DNA of 7,032 nt. Source: Gammaproteobacteria bacterium. Lineage in GTDB: Bacteria; Pseudomonadota; Gammaproteobacteria; Pseudomonadales; Pseudomonadaceae. A program made the position numbers and the translations under genes. Below the pieces are notes generated by a model, which ran no database searches, had not been told where the DNA came from, and saw nothing but the letters and a program-made list of their open reading frames with translations. The stretch covers positions 1 to 7,032 of the forward strand of contig JAAZCO010000408.1 in the NCBI GenBank assembly GCA_012513235.1. The letters are read 5' to 3'. Position 1 is the stretch's first letter, and each line of letters begins with the position of its first letter. Positions 1 to 6,011 of the stretch are shown piece after piece.

Positions 1-273
1 GGCACCTTATGGGGGCAGGTGGTGAATGCCAGCGCTCAGGTCAAGCGTATTGCCTTGGCGACTAATCTCATCACCTTGGCAGCTTGGTTTGCATTTCTAC
101 TCGCCGGGCCTGTGCTGGTGTTACTTATTATGGCGCTGAGCTTTATTGCCCTGTATCTGCTCGAATGGCGGGTGATGGATGCAATACCGCGCCCTGAGTA
201 TTATTTAGCCTTACGTTTGCGGGTTACTGCGTTAGTGGTGCTGGCGCATGGACTGATGGGCTTGCAACTTTAA
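1..273 (+). CDS. DUF3429 family membrane protein, C-terminal part (5' end outside window)
   Basis: The reading frame is open from base 1, so this is the tail of a longer gene. The GTG at 19 is an internal valine codon rather than a start, because the frame continues upstream (G-T-L-W-G-Q) with no stop and no ribosome binding site. About 90 residues are visible. They hold two hydrophobic stretches, one from roughly LITLAAWFAFLLAG through LVLLIMALSFIALYLLEW and one near the C-terminus (VTALVVLAHGLMGL), separated by a short loop. The YYLALRLRVT segment after the second helix is typical of the end of DUF3429 proteins, small inner-membrane proteins of unknown function common in proteobacteria. The stop is TAA at 271-273. 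The next gene on the same strand begins 54 nt later. The family call comes from recalled sequence resemblance, and no function can be given. Confidence 0.75.
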   Translation, partial: GTLWGQVVNASAQVKRIALATNLITLAAWFAFLLAGPVLVLLIMALSFIALYLLEWRVMDAIPRPEYYLALRLRVTALVVLAHGLMGLQL

Positions 274-293
274 GGCTGCATGCGCTGCCTTAA
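270..293 (+). other. Stem-loop overlapping the DUF3429 stop codon (weak terminator or processing hairpin)
   Basis: TTAAGGC (270-276) pairs perfectly with GCCTTAA (287-293) around a 10-nt loop. The left arm contains the TAA stop codon. A T-T mismatch followed by two more G-C pairs could extend the stem inward. No T-run follows (CTGATATCTC), so it is not a convincing intrinsic terminator. It may slow transcription or protect the 3' end, or it may be chance. Confidence 0.35.
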
Positions 294-327
294 CTGATAT
301 CTCTACCCGCAGCATTGGAGTCAAAGC

Positions 328-1125
328 ATGAGCGTGATCTTGACCGACGATGATCGTAAGCAGTTGCAGGTGGCAAAAAACCTGTTAGAAAACCCAGGCT
401 TGGCCGCCAAGGTCACTAGCTTTATTGGGATACCTATCGAAAAAGGCTTGGATTTACTGCCCAAAAACTGGAATAAAAAAATCGGTGAAGTCACTCAGGT
501 CGCGTTATTAAAAGCCTCGGACGCGGCTATTTTTACTATGCAAGATATTCCCGGTGAAGCCTCATCTAATATTTGGCACAAGCTCGGCGCTGCTGTCAGT
601 GGTGGTGTGGGTGGTTTTTTTGGCATTGCTGCATTAGCCGTTGAGCTGCCGATTTCTACTTCGATTATGTTGCGCTCGATTGCTGATATTGCACGCAATC
701 AAGGCGAGTCTATTTCAGCCATTGATACTAAATTAGCCTGTTTAGAAGTGTTTGCTTTAGGTGGGCGCAGTGATGCTGATGATGGTACTGAAAGCGGCTA
801 TTACGCGGTGCGCGCAGCCTTAGCTAAATCCGTGGCGGATGCGTCAGAGTTTATTGTCGGGAAAACGTTAAGCGATGAAAGTGCACCATTGTTAATTAAG
901 TTTATTGCTAAAGTGGCTGAGCGTTTTGGTATTCAGATTACCGAAAAAGCTGCAGCACAAGCGATACCCGCCTTAGGTGCGGTTAGTGGGGTGATTATTA
1001 ATACGATATTTATTGATCACTTTCAGGATATGGCCCGAGGGCATTTTTTAGTGCGCAAGCTCGAGCGAAAATACAGTAAAGAAGTGATTGAGCAACTGTA
1101 TGCACAGCTGCCACGCTTGGGTTAA
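328..1125 (+). CDS. EcsC family protein
   Basis: This encodes 265 residues and starts at ATG 328. A GGAG ribosome binding site at 317-320 lies 7 nt upstream, which supports this start. The N-terminal ~85 residues are amphipathic and lysine-rich. A glycine/alanine-rich hydrophobic hairpin follows at about residues 87-115 (AAVSGGVGGFFGIAALAVEL and on), then a conserved-looking stretch at about 135-146 (LACLEVFALGG), and a second small-residue hydrophobic segment near 213-228 (AIPALGAVSGVIINTIF). This layout and the CLEVFALGG motif match the EcsC family, named after a Bacillus membrane protein of the Ecs transporter locus. Here there is no ABC transporter next to it, so it is the widespread stand-alone proteobacterial form of unknown function, probably membrane-associated. 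It sits 71 nt before the VIT gene on the same strand. Family confidence is high; functional knowledge is poor. Confidence 0.85.
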   Translation: MSVILTDDDRKQLQVAKNLLENPGLAAKVTSFIGIPIEKGLDLLPKNWNKKIGEVTQVALLKASDAAIFTMQDIPGEASSNIWHKLGAAVSGGVGGFFGIAALAVELPISTSIMLRSIADIARNQGESISAIDTKLACLEVFALGGRSDADDGTESGYYAVRAALAKSVADASEFIVGKTLSDESAPLLIKFIAKVAERFGIQITEKAAAQAIPALGAVSGVIINTIFIDHFQDMARGHFLVRKLERKYSKEVIEQLYAQLPRLG

Positions 1126-1196
1126 TCTCAGATAACAGCAGTATGCGCCAGCACTGAAAGATGCTCTTAACCTTCTAGCTTGAAAAGGAACCGCAC

Positions 1197-1886
1197 ATGC
1201 AGCATTCAGAACGGCATAGCGCATCACGTATTGGTTGGCTGCGTGCCGCGGTATTGGGTGCCAATGACGGCATCGTCTCGATTGCCAGCTTAGTGTTAGG
1301 CGTGAGTGCCGCTGGTGCTGATGCCAAAGGTATCTTGGTTGCCGGTGTTGCTGCTTTGGTGGCCGGCGCAATGTCGATGGCCGCGGGGGAGTACGTGTCG
1401 GTCAGTTCACAGTCAGATACGGAGCGTTCGGATCTTGCGCGTGAGAGCAAAGAGTTGAAGGCCGATCCGCAGGGTGAGCACAAAGAATTGACTGATATTT
1501 ATATTCAGCGAGGCCTTGAGTCGCAGTTGGCTGCCGAAGTCGCTACCCAGTTGATGCGCCATGATGCACTGGGCGCACATGCGCGGGATGAGTTGGGTAT
1601 GTCTGAAACGCTCACCGCCCAGCCTGTGCAAGCAGCGTTTGCTTCGGCTGGCTCGTTTGTTGTCGGTGCGGCATTGCCACTGCTGGTCGTGATCTTATTT
1701 CCTGTGAGTGCACTGATGTGGGCTATTCCTGCCAGTGCGCTGGTGTTTCTGGCGTTGCTGGGTATGTTGTCTGCTCAAGCAGGCGGCGCGCCGATTTTCG
1801 TGGCGACTGTGAGAGTTATATTTTGGGGCGCTTTAGCCATGGCACTGACGGCTGGAGTGGGAGCACTGTTTGGGGTATCCGCTTGA
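1197..1886 (+). CDS. VIT1/CCC1 family membrane transporter-like protein
   Basis: This encodes 229 residues. An AAGGAA ribosome binding site lies about 6 nt before ATG 1197. The N-terminus carries the family signature LGANDGIVS at about residues 20-28 in transmembrane helix 1, with Asp24 matching the transport-path aspartate of plant VIT1. Helix 2 carries AGAMSMAAGEYVSV (about 56-69), with Met59, Met61 and Glu65 in the region where metal-coordinating residues lie. A charged cytoplasmic linker (about 72-140) is rich in Glu, Asp and His, as in the VIT metal-binding loop. Three C-terminal hydrophobic helices complete the five-helix plan. Known members move Fe2+ or Mn2+ out of the cytoplasm. There is no fused ferritin-like domain, so it is the plain form and not MbfA-like. 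The metal specificity of this one cannot be read from the sequence. No Fur box or other metal-responsive site was recognised upstream. Confidence 0.88.
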   Translation: MQHSERHSASRIGWLRAAVLGANDGIVSIASLVLGVSAAGADAKGILVAGVAALVAGAMSMAAGEYVSVSSQSDTERSDLARESKELKADPQGEHKELTDIYIQRGLESQLAAEVATQLMRHDALGAHARDELGMSETLTAQPVQAAFASAGSFVVGAALPLLVVILFPVSALMWAIPASALVFLALLGMLSAQAGGAPIFVATVRVIFWGALAMALTAGVGALFGVSA

Positions 1887-1909
1887 GCGGTCAGCCTTTA
1901 GCCATTATC

Positions 1910-1915
1910 GAGGAA
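1910..1915 (+). promoter_or_regulatory. Ribosome binding site that fixes the TTG start of the DUF2254 gene
   Basis: GAGGAA lies 6 nt upstream of TTG 1922. It decides the start choice, because no ATG or GTG near the front of the frame has comparable spacing. Confidence 0.7.
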
Positions 1916-1921
1916 TAAGCA

Positions 1922-3187
1922 TTGGGTGATCACTTTAGATTTTTCATACATCGTTTGCGTGAGCGCTTGTGGGTTAAACCGCTGGTAGTGTCGATGTTAT
2001 CTGCCGTCATAGTCCTATGTGTGAAGGTATTGGATATTGAGCAAGCGGCGCAATTTGTACCGAAGGTGACTGAAGAGTCTGTAAAAACGTTGCTGACAAT
2101 TCTTTCTGGCAGCATGTTGATGATAGGCACCTTTGCCGTGGGCTCGATGGTTGCTGCTTATGCGTCTGCGAGTAATAACGCCACACCGCGCTCGTTTTCG
2201 TTGGTGATCGCTGATGATGTATCTCAAAATGCCTTATCCACCTTTATTGGTGCTTTTATCTACAGTGTTGTTGCGCTGATTGCGATGGAAAATGGTTATT
2301 ACGATACTGTCGGTCGTTTTGCACTCTTTGTTTTAACCTTGCTTGTTCTCACCATGGTCATTGTGACTTTTGTGCGCTGGGTGGATCGTATCGCTCGGCT
2401 GGGGCGTCTTAAAGGCACTATCGATAAGGTTGAGGCAGCGACGGCTGCTGCATTTAAACGTAGAAAATGCGCTCCCACTTTAGGCGGCATTGCAGCAGGG
2501 CGCGAGCCGACCTATCACAGCCAGAATGTATATGGAGCCTCGGTTGGCTATGTGCAGCAGATCAATATGGGCGATCTGCAAGCCTATGCAAAAAAACTAA
2601 AAATACGCATCACTTTGACTGCGTTGCCAGGCACATTTTCTGCGCCAGGACGGGCTCTGGCGTTTATCACCCCTGATGAGGGTCAAAAGGTTGAGGTTGA
2701 TATCAGTCAGCTGGCCAAGGCTTTTATGACTGGCGATGATCGAGTTTTTGAAGACGATCCGCGTTTTGGTTTGATCGTCCTGTCTGAAATTGCTGGACGA
2801 GCGCTATCGCCGGCAGTGAATGATCCGGGCACGGCAATCTATATCTTGGGTGTTTTTGTCCGGCTGTTTGCTTTGTGGTGTGCACCGATTAAAGACAGCG
2901 ACATGCGCGTTGCTGACTATGATCGTGTTGAGGTGCCAGAACTATCGATACGGGATATGTTTGATGACGCCTTCACTGCCATTGCACGTGACGGTGCTGG
3001 CGCCATAGAAGTTGCTGGGCGCTTACAAAAAGCGCTGGAATCGCTGACATACGTGGGTGATGTGGCGATGAGTCATGCGGCACAACAGCATTCGCGCATG
3101 GCACTTGCTCGGGCTGAGCATGCGCTACAATTGCCGTACGATTTGCAAACTTTACGAGAGTTGGCGCGATTTTCTCAGGACATCTAA
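1922..3187 (+). CDS. DUF2254 family predicted membrane protein (TTG start)
   Basis: This encodes 421 residues. The proposed start is TTG 1922, preceded by GAGGAA (1910-1915) with a 6-nt gap, which is good spacing. No ATG lies near the front of this frame, so the rare start is credible. Four hydrophobic segments occupy the first ~155 residues (about 20-37, 57-80, 104-121 and 130-150), followed by a long soluble C-terminal domain of about 260 residues. The pattern SMLMIGTFAVGSMVAAYASA, followed by N-N-A-T-P-R-S-F and D-D-V-S-Q-N-A-L-S-T-F-I-G, is characteristic of DUF2254, an uncharacterised inner-membrane family widespread in proteobacteria. The A-L-S-P-A-V-N-D-P-G-T-A stretch (about 296-307) is another conserved-looking element. 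The gene starts 35 nt after the VIT stop, so the two are probably co-transcribed. No biochemical role is known to me. Confidence 0.87.
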   Translation: MGDHFRFFIHRLRERLWVKPLVVSMLSAVIVLCVKVLDIEQAAQFVPKVTEESVKTLLTILSGSMLMIGTFAVGSMVAAYASASNNATPRSFSLVIADDVSQNALSTFIGAFIYSVVALIAMENGYYDTVGRFALFVLTLLVLTMVIVTFVRWVDRIARLGRLKGTIDKVEAATAAAFKRRKCAPTLGGIAAGREPTYHSQNVYGASVGYVQQINMGDLQAYAKKLKIRITLTALPGTFSAPGRALAFITPDEGQKVEVDISQLAKAFMTGDDRVFEDDPRFGLIVLSEIAGRALSPAVNDPGTAIYILGVFVRLFALWCAPIKDSDMRVADYDRVEVPELSIRDMFDDAFTAIARDGAGAIEVAGRLQKALESLTYVGDVAMSHAAQQHSRMALARAEHALQLPYDLQTLRELARFSQDI

Positions 3188-3216
3188 CACAATATGCAAC
3201 GCCTGATAAAAACACG

Positions 3217-3468
3217 ATGGAAGGCATGGTGAATATTCTATTAACCACAGTCGCAGTGGTTGCCCTGGTGGTGTGCTTGCTGGTGCTGATTTTTGGTGCG
3301 TTGAATCTATTTGTTTATGCCAACACCACCAGTCCCCATGGTATAAAAATCTATATTGCCTGCTGGGTGCTGTTGTTACCCTTGATGGCGTTGGCCTGTT
3401 TGCTGCTGGGTTTGTATCAATGCGTGCAGATTTTACGGCTGATACTCAGTGCGTCGCGCCGCCGCTGA
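3217..3468 (+). CDS. Small two-helix membrane protein, unknown function
   Basis: This encodes up to 83 residues with two long hydrophobic helices (about residues 6-33 and 43-70), a short polar loop (YANTTSPHG) between them, and a basic tail ending S-R-R-R, which favours a cytoplasmic C-terminus. The start is uncertain. ATG 3217 has no clear ribosome binding site. ATG 3226 and GTG 3229 lie just after a GGAAGG (3219-3224), at spacings of only 1 and 4 nt. The gene begins about 30-40 nt after the DUF2254 stop and continues the plus-strand block. Its TGA (3466-3468) is two bases from the stop of the opposing nfeD-like gene. I do not recognise a named family. The continuous hydrophobic pattern and position argue for a real gene. 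Confidence 0.6.
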   Translation: MEGMVNILLTTVAVVALVVCLLVLIFGALNLFVYANTTSPHGIKIYIACWVLLLPLMALACLLLGLYQCVQILRLILSASRRR

Positions 3469-3473
3469 TATCA
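3466..3473. other. Tail-to-tail stop codons in the palindrome TGATATCA
   Basis: The plus-strand TGA (3466-3468) and the minus-strand TGA (read from 3473 to 3471) form the two ends of an 8-bp palindrome, leaving only TA between two convergent genes. No hairpin with a T-run is visible on either side, so transcripts from both sides are likely to overlap each other's 3' ends. Confidence 0.9.
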
Positions 3474-3935
3474 ATTGCTTGGCTTGGCGTCAGATGATTC
3501 TTGCGCCAACACAGCTTGATTGTTTTTGAAGTCAATGATGCTTACTAAAGCGCCTTCAATCTGTTGTTCAGGTTGCAGGCTATGCAGATTTTGAATACTC
3601 CAAAATGTGCCATTGGCAAACACCGAGACTGCGCCACTGTTGCTGATATGTAAGCGACCTTGAGTGGCGCTAAAGGTGTGCATCGCCTCGGGCTGTGCAT
3701 TACCGGATGTGGTATAGCGTTTACGCAAAGTGAGCATCAACATGCCGCCGACCAATACGGAAAATAAAAGCTGCAGACCTAAATTAAGGTTGGGAATCAG
3801 CAAGGTTAAACAGCCTGCGAGAATCGCGCCAATCCCAAACCACAAGACAACAAACGCCCCGATAAAAAGCTCAGCAATGACCAAAATGATGCCCAGCGTG
3901 ACCAGCACCCACCAAATAAAAGATTGCTCTAACAT
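3471..3935 (-). CDS. NfeD family membrane protein, partner of the SPFH protein QmcA
   Basis: This encodes 154 residues. I place the start at the ATG at 3935, because AGGAG sits 6 nt upstream of it. The ATG six codons earlier (3953) would put that Shine-Dalgarno inside the gene and falls in the arm of a hairpin. Three hydrophobic helices fill about the first 75 residues (WWVLVTLGIILVIAELF, then VVLWFGIGAILAGCLTLLI, then LLFSVLVGGMLMLTL), followed by RKRY. A soluble beta-rich domain of about 70 residues then shows the G-x-V-x-V-x-x-x-G-x-x-W pattern of the NfeD OB-fold. The length fits the short NfeD form (YbbJ type) without a protease domain. It follows the SPFH gene on the same strand by 49 nt, the usual pairing. 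Such proteins are thought to act with SPFH scaffolds in membrane organisation or quality control. Confidence 0.88.
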   Translation of the reverse strand: MLEQSFIWWVLVTLGIILVIAELFIGAFVVLWFGIGAILAGCLTLLIPNLNLGLQLLFSVLVGGMLMLTLRKRYTTSGNAQPEAMHTFSATQGRLHISNSGAVSVFANGTFWSIQNLHSLQPEQQIEGALVSIIDFKNNQAVLAQESSDAKPSN

Positions 3936-3950
3936 GCGGATCTCCTGATG

Positions 3951-3973
3951 CAACTGGGTGCTGCACCCAGTTG
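3951..3973 (-). other. Perfect 10-bp intercistronic hairpin between qmcA and nfeD
   Basis: CAACTGGGTG (3951-3960) and CACCCAGTTG (3964-3973) are exact inverted repeats around a 3-nt loop. In the minus-strand transcript the stem begins 11 nt after the qmcA stop and ends 4 nt before the AGGAG ribosome binding site of nfeD. The downstream sequence is CATCAGGAG rather than a T-run, so it does not look like an intrinsic terminator. It more likely tunes mRNA decay or relative translation of the two genes. Confidence 0.75.
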
Positions 3974-3984
3974 ATTTGTATGCT

Positions 3985-4929
3985 TTAGACGTCTTTTTTC
4001 TTGCCGACCATATCGGTCAGTAGTGCCAAGCTACCCACCAACTGTGCGGCTTCATACGGCACAATAATTTTGTTCTGACTGTCGCTGGCGGCAATGCCTT
4101 CCCATGCGGCGATACGTCCTTTAGCCAGAATAAATTCACCCGCTTGCGGGTTTTCACGTAAGCCTTCGGCAATTAACTCCAGCGCCTGCTTTTGACCTGA
4201 GGCCATCAGTACTTCTTCTTGTTGACCTGCTTCGGCGAGCAGTACCGCTTCTTTTTTCTTCGCTTCAGCCATACGCTCCATCGCTTCTGCCTGCATAAAT
4301 GCCTGAGCACGATCGCCTTCGGCTTTATAAATGGTCGCGTTTTTGTCTGCTTCAGCTTTGGTTTCGATGGCGCGACGCTCGCGAGTGGCTTGCAGTTGCA
4401 ACTCCATCGCTTGTTGCACATTGGCCGACACAGAGATATCACTGATTTCCACGCGCGTCACTTTGGCACCCCAACCGCCAGATGCCGCATCGAGCGCGCT
4501 GAGTAAGGCTTGGTTCATTTCATCGCGACTGGAGAGTGTGCTGTCCAACTCCATTTTACCGATCTCGGAACGTAGCGTGGTTTGCGCAAGTTGTGAAATG
4601 GAGCGGTGTAGGTCTTTAATTTCGTAGGTGGCTTTTTGCGCATCATTAATACGTAAAAAGACCACGCCATCAATAGTGATTTGTACGTTATCGGAGGTGA
4701 TCACTTGCTGTGATGGGATATCGATCAGTTGTTCTTGAGTGTTGTAACGCGTGCGCACTTGGTCAACAAAAGGCACAACAATATTCAGACCGCCACTCAG
4801 TACACGATGGAAGCGGCCTAAGCGCTCAATCACCTGAACCTCGGCTTGGGGAACGATTTTGACTGTTTTCATTAGGGTGATAATGATAAGAACAGCTAGA
4901 ATTCCTGTGACAACAACGACGCTTTCCAT
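3985..4929 (-). CDS. qmcA: SPFH/stomatin-like membrane protein, QmcA type
   Basis: This encodes 314 residues, close to E. coli QmcA (about 305). The start is ATG 4929, with AGGAAG (4942-4937) 7 nt upstream. A longer open frame reaching 5055 adds 42 residues without membrane-protein character and was not used. An N-terminal transmembrane anchor (about residues 4-20) is followed by the SPFH/band 7 domain (about 23-190), with the typical IVPQAEVQVIERLGRFHRVL and LNIVVPFVD segments. Next comes a charged Ala/Glu/Lys/Arg-rich coiled coil (about 175-245: TRERRAIETKAEADKNATIY and on), then a C-terminal oligomerisation region. These proteins form large membrane-anchored ring or cage assemblies linked to microdomains and protease control. 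The nfeD-like gene follows on the same strand. A weak promoter guess lies upstream: TTCAAC (4979-4974), 16 nt, TATACC (4957-4952), all on the minus strand. Confidence 0.93.
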   Translation of the reverse strand: MESVVVVTGILAVLIIITLMKTVKIVPQAEVQVIERLGRFHRVLSGGLNIVVPFVDQVRTRYNTQEQLIDIPSQQVITSDNVQITIDGVVFLRINDAQKATYEIKDLHRSISQLAQTTLRSEIGKMELDSTLSSRDEMNQALLSALDAASGGWGAKVTRVEISDISVSANVQQAMELQLQATRERRAIETKAEADKNATIYKAEGDRAQAFMQAEAMERMAEAKKKEAVLLAEAGQQEEVLMASGQKQALELIAEGLRENPQAGEFILAKGRIAAWEGIAASDSQNKIIVPYEAAQLVGSLALLTDMVGKKKDV

Positions 4930-4966
4930 AATGGGTCTTCCTGTGTTGGGAGGTATAGGAGCAATT

Positions 4967-4974
4967 AATCTAGG
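4967..4974 (-). repeat. CCTAGATT motif copy, 37 nt upstream of qmcA
   Basis: On the minus strand this reads CCTAGATT followed by AATTG. It is one of four CCTAG(A/C)TT copies found in the gaps upstream of minus-strand genes; the others are at 5043-5050, 5919-5926 and 6551-6558. Function is unknown; a regulator site is only a possibility. Confidence 0.4.
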
Positions 4975-5042
4975 TTGAAATTGTAGGCTTCGAGCCATCA
5001 TGCGCATGCAGGTAGCTTGAGAATTGAGCGATATATCACCGC

Positions 5043-5050
5043 AATCTAGG
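5043..5050 (-). repeat. CCTAGATT motif copy, 113 nt upstream of qmcA
   Basis: On the minus strand this reads CCTAGATT followed by GCGG. It is the second copy in the 162-nt gap between the methyltransferase stop and the qmcA start, in the same orientation as the first. Confidence 0.4.
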
Positions 5051-5091
5051 CTCAAGTGTAGACTGCTTGGGCTGTGCTTGCACTGTGGTCA

Positions 5092-5856
5092 TCAGCTAGT
5101 AGAAACGTCAGGCTCCATCTTGACACAAACAAAAATGGCATTGCCTGAACTTTGCTCCCACGGCATGATTTTTTCGTAGTCATGCTCAAAGATATGTACT
5201 TCAAAGTAGGGCTTTAGTGCGTCTTGTAACTCCGTAAAATTAAACGCCACCATCGGGTGTTCGTCGTGCCAAATCTGGCTGTCGTGCGCATTGGTTTTTG
5301 CAATACTAACTTTGAGTGACTGCTGCGCCCCTTCGCCCGAGTAATGCCAGCCAGAACTAAAGGTAAATAGGTCATCAGCCTGCTGCACTGAGTGCTTGGC
5401 AAATAAGCTGTTATCGATTTTGTTTTTATCCACCGCATTAAAGCAAAATATGCCTTCGGTATTGAGCGCACGATGCACGCTGGCAATGCATTCTTGAAGC
5501 TTATCTATGCTGGCGTTGTAATGGGTGGAGTACAAAAAACAGGTGATGAGATCGACCGGTGTCTCCAGAGTGAAATCAGCCATGTCCTGCATCGAAAATT
5601 GCGCTTCAGGGCAGCGCACTTGGGCAATATCCAGCATCGGCTGATTGATATCTAAGCCACTGCTTTGATAACCAAAATCTAAAAAATGACGCACATGGGG
5701 ACCGGTGCCACAGGCAAGATCCAGGTGCGTTTTTCCGGCATTACCAAAAATCTGGTGCAGGCGACGAATCGCGTGACTTTGCGCAGGATAATCGATATCT
5801 GCGCACATTAAATCGTAATAGCCTGAAAGGTCGGTATACAGTGCGTTTGCTGACAT
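5092..5856 (-). CDS. Class I SAM-dependent methyltransferase
   Basis: This encodes 254 residues and starts at ATG 5856. Only a weak AGG lies 5 nt upstream of the start. The Rossmann-fold motifs are in order: motif I LDLACGTGPH (about 45-54, the SAM-binding glycine loop), motif II with acidic Asp69 in SGLDI at the end of beta-2 (ribose binding), Asp91 in the MQDMADF stretch (adenine contact), and VDLITCFLYSTHY (about 101-113) as motif IV. The N-terminal YYDLMCADIDYPA matches the lid region of the methyltransferase-25 group. The C-terminal half (SGWHYSGEGAQQ, WHDEHPMVAFNFTELQDALK) is a beta-rich extension resembling small-molecule or amino-sugar N-methyltransferases of the DesVI type. The substrate cannot be told. 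It is flanked by gaps of about 155-160 nt on both sides, so it is probably its own unit. Confidence 0.85.
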   Translation of the reverse strand: MSANALYTDLSGYYDLMCADIDYPAQSHAIRRLHQIFGNAGKTHLDLACGTGPHVRHFLDFGYQSSGLDINQPMLDIAQVRCPEAQFSMQDMADFTLETPVDLITCFLYSTHYNASIDKLQECIASVHRALNTEGIFCFNAVDKNKIDNSLFAKHSVQQADDLFTFSSGWHYSGEGAQQSLKVSIAKTNAHDSQIWHDEHPMVAFNFTELQDALKPYFEVHIFEHDYEKIMPWEQSSGNAIFVCVKMEPDVSTS

Positions 5857-5900
5857 ATAAGCCTAGTGTATTGAGCTGAAAGATTGGCGGTGGCGCATAG

Positions 5901-5924
5901 TAAGCTAATCAGCAAATTAAGCTA
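5901..5924. repeat. Direct repeat TAAGCTA, 17-nt period, upstream of the methyltransferase
   Basis: TAAGCTA occurs at 5901-5907 and again at 5918-5924, exactly 17 nt apart, about 45-68 nt upstream of the methyltransferase start. The second copy overlaps a CCTAG(A/C)TT motif on the minus strand. It may be a tandem binding site on almost the same face of the helix, or chance. Confidence 0.35.
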
Positions 5925-5926
5925 GG
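5919..5926 (-). repeat. CCTAGCTT motif copy, 62 nt upstream of the methyltransferase gene
   Basis: On the minus strand this reads CCTAGCTT followed by AATTTG, which resembles the extension of the 4967-4974 copy (AATTG). The 9-base string AAGCTAGGG (plus strand) is repeated exactly at 6551-6559. Confidence 0.4.
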
Positions 5927-5977
5927 GCCATTAAGATATATGGCAGGGTAGGCAGTGGTAATAGGTGTGAGACCAGT

Positions 5978-6003
5978 CGCGCAGCACTAAAAAGCACTGC
6001 GCG
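5978..6003 (-). terminator. Hairpin just downstream of the decarboxylase-family gene (possible terminator, no T-run)
   Basis: In the minus-strand RNA, CGCGCAGUGC pairs with GUGCUGCGCG around a UUUUUA loop, giving a 10-bp stem. Two of the inner pairs are G-U wobbles, which exist only in the minus-strand RNA; in plus-strand RNA they would be A-C mismatches. The stem begins 8 nt after the TAA stop. The following bases (ACTGGTCTCA) are not T-rich, so it may act mainly as a 3'-end stabiliser or a weak terminator. Confidence 0.45.
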
Positions 6004-6011
6004 GTTATGCA

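Noticed and set aside
1048..1483. Minus-strand open frames of 107 and 102 codons across the start of the VIT gene
   Set aside because: They overlap well-supported plus-strand genes and give Arg/His/Gln- or Ala/Ser/Pro-rich low-quality translations.
1880..1891. CCGC-TTGA-GCGG hairpin over the VIT stop codon as a terminator
   Set aside because: Only 4 bp of stem with no T-run, and the downstream gene starts 35 nt later with its own ribosome binding site.
4219..4627. Plus-strand open frames of 95 and 98 codons antisense to qmcA
   Set aside because: They mirror the codon bias of the Ala/Glu/Lys-rich coiled coil of qmcA on the other strand and lack ribosome binding sites and recognisable domains.
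4930..5055. 42-residue N-terminal extension of qmcA starting at ATG 5055
   Set aside because: The extension has no family resemblance, would bury the transmembrane anchor, and ATG 4929 has a well-spaced AGGAAG site.
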